Source: Micromonospora cremea (GTDB lineage: Bacteria > Actinomycetota > Actinomycetes > Mycobacteriales > Micromonosporaceae). Taken from it: DNA of 64,000 bases. The notes beneath the pieces are model-generated. The model was not told where the DNA came from, made no database searches, and saw nothing but the letters and a program-made list of their open reading frames with translations. This document shows positions 61,129-64,000 of this stretch, in pieces. The DNA lies in the NCBI RefSeq assembly GCF_900143515.1, contig NZ_FSQT01000002.1, forward strand, positions 372,001-436,000. The letters run 5' to 3'. The position numbers and the translations under genes are program-made. Positions within the stretch are counted from its first letter, which is position 1; each line of letters starts with the position of its first letter.

Positions 61129-62028
61129 ATGCGGATCCTTCTGGCCGGCGCGTCCGGCTTCCTCGGCACCCGGCTGGTCGCCCGGCTCTCGGCCGACGGG
61201 CACCAGGTCACCCGGCTGGTCCGCCGGCCGCCGCGCGATCCGCAGGAACGGCGCTGGGACCCCGCCGCCGGGCAGCTCGACCCGGCGGCGGTCGCGGGGT
61301 CGGACGCGGTAATCAACCTGGCCGGCGCCGGCGTCGGCGACAAGCGGTGGAACGGCGACTACCGGCGGTTGATCCGAACCAGCCGGGTGGACAGCACCAG
61401 CACGCTGGCGACCACCATCGCCGGCCTACCAGCCGCGGACCGGCCGCGGGTGCTGCTCAACTCCTCGGCCGTGGGCTGGTACGGCAACACCGGCGACCGG
61501 GTGGTGGAAGAGGACGCGCCGGCCGGCGAGGGGTTCCTGGCCGACGTCTGCCGGGTCTGGGAGGCCGCGACCCGGCCGGCCGAGGACGCCGGCGTACGCG
61601 TGGTGCGGCTGCGCATCGGCCTGCCGTTGCACCGTGACGGCGGGATGCTCAAGCCGCAGCTGCTGCCGATGCGACTGGGTATCTCCGGCCCGCTCGGCGG
61701 CGGCCGACAGTGGTGGCCCTGGATCTCGATGGCGGACTGGCTGCGGGCGGTGCTCTTCGTGCTCGACCGGGACGACGTCGCCGGGCCGGTCAACATGGTC
61801 GGTCCGGCCCCCTCGACCAACGCGGAGTTCACCCGCGAGCTCGCGCGGCAGCTGCACCGTCCGGCGATCATGCCCATCCCGGCACTGGCGCTGAAGGTGG
61901 TGCTCGGCGGGTTCGCCCACGAGGCTCTCACCAGCACCCGCGTCCTGCCGGCCGTGCTGACCCGGGCCGGTTTCACCTACCACCACCCCGACCTGCCCAG
62001 CGCCCTGCGCGCCGCGCTCACCGAGTGA
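61129..62028 (+). CDS. TIGR01777-family NAD-dependent epimerase (SulA/YfcH-like)
   Basis: 299 residues. Rossmann motif 'ILLAGASGFLGTRLVARL', 'INLAGAGVGDKRWNGDY', the active-site region 'LLNSSAVGWYGNTGDRVV' and the conserved 'QWWPWISMADWLRAVLFVL'. It belongs to the YfcH/SulA group of epimerase-like proteins. In M. tuberculosis the relative (Rv2216) directly follows dlaT; here ~7 kb is inserted between. ATG 61129 (GTG 61123 possible). Confidence 0.92.
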   Translation: MRILLAGASGFLGTRLVARLSADGHQVTRLVRRPPRDPQERRWDPAAGQLDPAAVAGSDAVINLAGAGVGDKRWNGDYRRLIRTSRVDSTSTLATTIAGLPAADRPRVLLNSSAVGWYGNTGDRVVEEDAPAGEGFLADVCRVWEAATRPAEDAGVRVVRLRIGLPLHRDGGMLKPQLLPMRLGISGPLGGGRQWWPWISMADWLRAVLFVLDRDDVAGPVNMVGPAPSTNAEFTRELARQLHRPAIMPIPALALKVVLGGFAHEALTSTRVLPAVLTRAGFTYHHPDLPSALRAALTE

Positions 62029-62032
62029 CGCG

Positions 62033-62070
62033 GAGAGGGCCCCTCCCGTCGGGTCGGGAAGGGCCCTCTC
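62033..62070. terminator. Bidirectional terminator hairpin
   Basis: GAGAGGGCCCCTCCCG pairs with CGGGAAGGGCCCTCTC at 15 of 16 positions around a 6-nt loop, in a 54-bp convergent junction. Confidence 0.8.
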
Positions 62071-62082
62071 GTCGGGAGTGGG

Positions 62083-63294
62083 TCAGCAGCCGACGACCCA
62101 GTAGTTGGGGCCGGTCTGCTTGAGCGCACTGGTGTAGAAGGTGTTGTACAGGCCCATCCGCTGATTGGAGCCGTTCGCGTAGGCGTAGCCGCCGGACTGG
62201 TACGCCCGGCCGGCGCTGACGTGCGCGTAGTTGCTGGCGGTCACGCAGGTCGGCGGCGTGGTCGGGGTGGGGGTGGGGGTGGGGGTCGGCGTGACCGTCG
62301 GGGTGGGGGTGGTGCCGCCACCGCCGAGCCCGAAGAAGACCGCGTCGCGGTACGTCGAGCAGATGGTGTCCAGGAAGTACGCGGCGGTGCTGCCGCACTG
62401 CTCGGCGCCGGTGCCTGGGTCGACCGGCGTGCCGTGACCCATCCCGGAGACCCGGTAGAGCCGCACGTCGTCGTTGCCGTACACCTCCAGGCTGGTGCCG
62501 CCGGGCAGCGACGACGTGCTGCTCGGGGTCTGCGGGACCCCCCGCACGTTCGTCCACTGGTCGCGGGACTCCGCGCCGTTGAGCGGGGCGACCGTCGTGT
62601 CCGAGGTGCCGTGCCAGATGGCCACCCGGGGCCGCCGGCCGCTGTAGCCGGGGTACGCGCCGCGAACCAGGTCGCCCCAGGCGGCCGGCGTCCTGTCCGC
62701 GCCCGGGTTCATGCAGCTGAACGCGTTGACCATGCTGGTGGCGCAGCGGTAGGGGATGCCCGCGATGATCGATCCGGCGGCGAAGACGTCCGGGTAGGTG
62801 GCGAGCATGACCGAGCTCATCGCGGCGCCCGCCGAGAGGCCGCTGACGAACACCCTGGATCCGTCCACCCCGAAGATCGCCTTGGCGTGGTCGACCATCT
62901 GCTTGATCGACAGCGCCTCGCCCTGGCCCCGGGCCGTGTCCCCCGGCTCGAACCAGTTGAAGCAGCTGTTGGCGTTGTTGCCCGACGGTTGCTGCGGAAC
63001 GATGAGGGCGAACCTCCACTGGTCGGCGTACTTCCGCCAGCCGGAGTTGGTGAAGTAGCCGGAGGCGTTCTGGGTACAGCCGTGCAGCAACACCACGGCG
63101 GGAGAGTTGGCCGGCAGGTTGTCCGGACGGTAGGCGTACATGGCGAGGTTGCCCGGGTTGGAGCCGAAGCCGGTGACCTGGGTCAGGCTGGCGGCCTGGG
63201 CGGGTGTCGCGAGGGCGACCGCACCGGCAGCGGCGAGGACGAGCCCGGCGACCGCACCGATCAGCCGGGTGAGGGTGGACGAGGAGCGGCGCAC
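62083..63294 (-). CDS. Secreted esterase, PHB-depolymerase/feruloyl-esterase type
   Basis: 403 residues. Signal peptide ~1-34 (basic start, hydrophobic core, 'ATPAQAAS'). Alpha/beta-hydrolase catalytic domain ~40-320 with oxyanion 'VLLHGCTQNASGYF', nucleophile GLSAG in 'FVSGLSAGAAMSSVML', and His in 'SGMGHGTPVD'. A Thr-Pro linker ('TPTPTVTPTPTPTPT') leads to a ~55-residue C-terminal domain with paired Cys and aromatic residues ('AGRAYQSGGYAYANGSNQ'), typical of substrate-binding appendages. It would act outside the cell on polyesters or feruloylated polysaccharide. Confidence 0.92.
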   Translation of the reverse strand: MRRSSSTLTRLIGAVAGLVLAAAGAVALATPAQAASLTQVTGFGSNPGNLAMYAYRPDNLPANSPAVVLLHGCTQNASGYFTNSGWRKYADQWRFALIVPQQPSGNNANSCFNWFEPGDTARGQGEALSIKQMVDHAKAIFGVDGSRVFVSGLSAGAAMSSVMLATYPDVFAAGSIIAGIPYRCATSMVNAFSCMNPGADRTPAAWGDLVRGAYPGYSGRRPRVAIWHGTSDTTVAPLNGAESRDQWTNVRGVPQTPSSTSSLPGGTSLEVYGNDDVRLYRVSGMGHGTPVDPGTGAEQCGSTAAYFLDTICSTYRDAVFFGLGGGGTTPTPTVTPTPTPTPTPTTPPTCVTASNYAHVSAGRAYQSGGYAYANGSNQRMGLYNTFYTSALKQTGPNYWVVGC

Positions 63295-63434
63295 GGCGGC
63301 CTCCTGACGGGGCGGACTGTGAACTGGGTCACGGTCGAATTGCCGGAACGTTACGTCGATGTGTCGCCGCTATGACATGGGTCACCGTCACACATTCACG
63401 ACGACCACTGTGTACGCCGGACCGTCGAGCCGTT

Positions 63435-63486
63435 AGGAAGGGTCCCCTCCTCTACCTCAGGCGATAACAAGGGTCCCCTCCTTGCA
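63435..63486. repeat. Decayed copy of the 61-bp palindrome family
   Basis: On the minus strand ATGCAAGGAGGGGACCCTTG and TTATCGCCTG then AGGAGGGGACCCTTCCT align with the 49861-49921 palindrome, whose arms read AGGAAGGGCCCCTTGTTGAC. AGGGTCCCCTCCT therefore appears twice as a direct repeat. Confidence 0.6.
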
Positions 63487-63516
63487 TGTATGACCGGCCC
63501 GTCCAGGTCCGGTTGG

Positions 63517-63522
63517 TAACGT
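63517..63522 (+). promoter_or_regulatory. -10 box TAACGT for a leaderless transcript
   Basis: TAACGT ends 7 nt before GTG 63530. Confidence 0.45.
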
Positions 63523-63529
63523 CCGCTGC

Positions 63530-64000
63530 GTGCCGTCCTCCCCGTCGCTGGCCACCGGGCCCGCACCCACGTCACCACCTCGCGCCGCCCGGGACCGCCG
63601 GGCCGACCTGATCGTCGTGCTGGTGGCGCTCGCGCTCGCGGTCTGGGTGACCAGTGGGCTGTGGCGGGACCCGAACGTCCGCACCATCACCGTCAACTCC
63701 AGCGACCAGGCGCTGTTCGAGTGGCTGCTCGCCTTCGGCGGGCACGCGGTCACGCACGGGGAGAACCCGCTCTTCACGTACCTGATCAACGTCCCGGACG
63801 GGGTCAACCTCGCGGTCAACACCTCGATCACGGTGTACGCGGTCGTCTTCGCCCCGCTCACGTACCTGATCGGGCCGCCGGCGACCTTCCTGGTGATCCT
63901 CACCCTCAACCTGTTCGCCACCGCGCTGGCGTGGTACTGGCTGCTCTCCCGGCACCTGGTCCGCAGCCGGCTGGCCGCCGGGATCGGCGGTGTGTTCATT
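63530..64000 (+). CDS. Membrane glycosyltransferase-like protein (N-terminal part, cut by window edge)
   Basis: 157 codons to the window end with no stop. A Pro/Ser-rich start leads to a first helix ('LIVVLVALALAVWVTSGLW'). An extracytoplasmic loop with 'NSSDQALFEWLLAFGGHAV' and further helices follow ('VYAVVFAPLTYLIGPPATF', 'LVILTLNLFATALAWYWLL'). The loop after helix 1 with an acidic residue is the pattern of GT-C polyprenyl-phosphate-sugar-dependent transferases in actinobacteria. Assignment is tentative without the rest. Confidence 0.72.
   Translation, partial: MPSSPSLATGPAPTSPPRAARDRRADLIVVLVALALAVWVTSGLWRDPNVRTITVNSSDQALFEWLLAFGGHAVTHGENPLFTYLINVPDGVNLAVNTSITVYAVVFAPLTYLIGPPATFLVILTLNLFATALAWYWLLSRHLVRSRLAAGIGGVFI

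Overview
The window is very GC-rich (roughly 72-75% by eye), uses GTG/TTG starts freely, and carries an actinobacterial gene set: a PimB-like mannosyltransferase, the bcc-aa3 cytochrome branch, F420-type oxidoreductases and many promoters that place a start codon just after a -10 box. It most resembles Micromonospora or a close relative in the Micromonosporaceae. That assignment rests on gene content, gene order and repeat style; no 16S gene is present. It is ordinary chromosome with one degenerate insertion sequence. I see no phage, CRISPR array, defence island or biosynthetic gene cluster.

Layout. 1-4.9 kb: end of a c-di-GMP phosphodiesterase, a TetR regulator with two palindromic operators plus a PlsC acyltransferase, then M48 protease and PimB on the minus strand. 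4.97-6.6 kb: an IS607-type remnant with an intact TnpB and a truncated TnpA. 6.6-7.0 kb: non-coding DNA with two 73-75 bp palindromic repeats. 7.0-14.9 kb: NYN-domain protein, exonuclease/GIY-YIG fusion, a short RelA/SpoT protein, Nudix hydrolase, sugar-nucleotide transferase, stand-alone AsnC sensor domain and a DUF4142 protein. 15.1-24.3 kb: respiratory block (ctaE-qcrC-qcrA-qcrB and ctaC-ctaF on minus, ctaG on plus) with trpD, a receiver-like protein and a small zinc-ribbon protein. 24.5-32.4 kb: cysteine desulfurase plus TusA, adenosine kinase, A-type Fe-S carrier, glycerate kinase, NadA, a MurA-type enzyme and a DUF3043 protein. 32.6-40.8 kb: XRE-cupin regulator, a 1,680-residue Pro-rich/TPR/WG-repeat protein, aldo/keto reductase and M50 protease. 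40.9-53.7 kb: Ser/Thr kinase, CobU-CobT fusion, CobS, a DUF2314 protein, GcvT, leucyl aminopeptidase, Lpd and the two-lipoyl-domain E2 (SucB/DlaT). 53.8-64 kb: small regulator/enzyme pairs (SDR with TetR; a frameshifted aldo/keto reductase with MerR), LtrA, hemerythrin, LLM oxidoreductase, NmrA and TIGR01777 proteins, a secreted PHB-depolymerase-type esterase and the start of a membrane glycosyltransferase.

The backbone (PlsC, PimB, exonuclease/GIY-YIG, trpD, ctaE-qcrCAB, ctaF-ctaC, adoK, erpA-like, glycerate kinase, DUF3043, cobU, cobS, gcvT, pepA, dlaT, TIGR01777 protein) follows, from memory, the order of Mycobacterium tuberculosis Rv2182c-Rv2216. Genes absent from that list are therefore the lineage-specific insertions.

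The intergenic DNA is the most striking part. Most convergent gene junctions hold a strong hairpin, each of a different sequence, including a 61-bp near-perfect palindrome (30-bp arms, one central base) with a decayed relative 13.5 kb away. A separate 73-75 bp palindrome bounded by GATC occurs three times. At least nine genes show a TANNNT box 6-8 nt before the start codon, indicating leaderless transcription. Four regulator genes have clear palindromic operators beside them.
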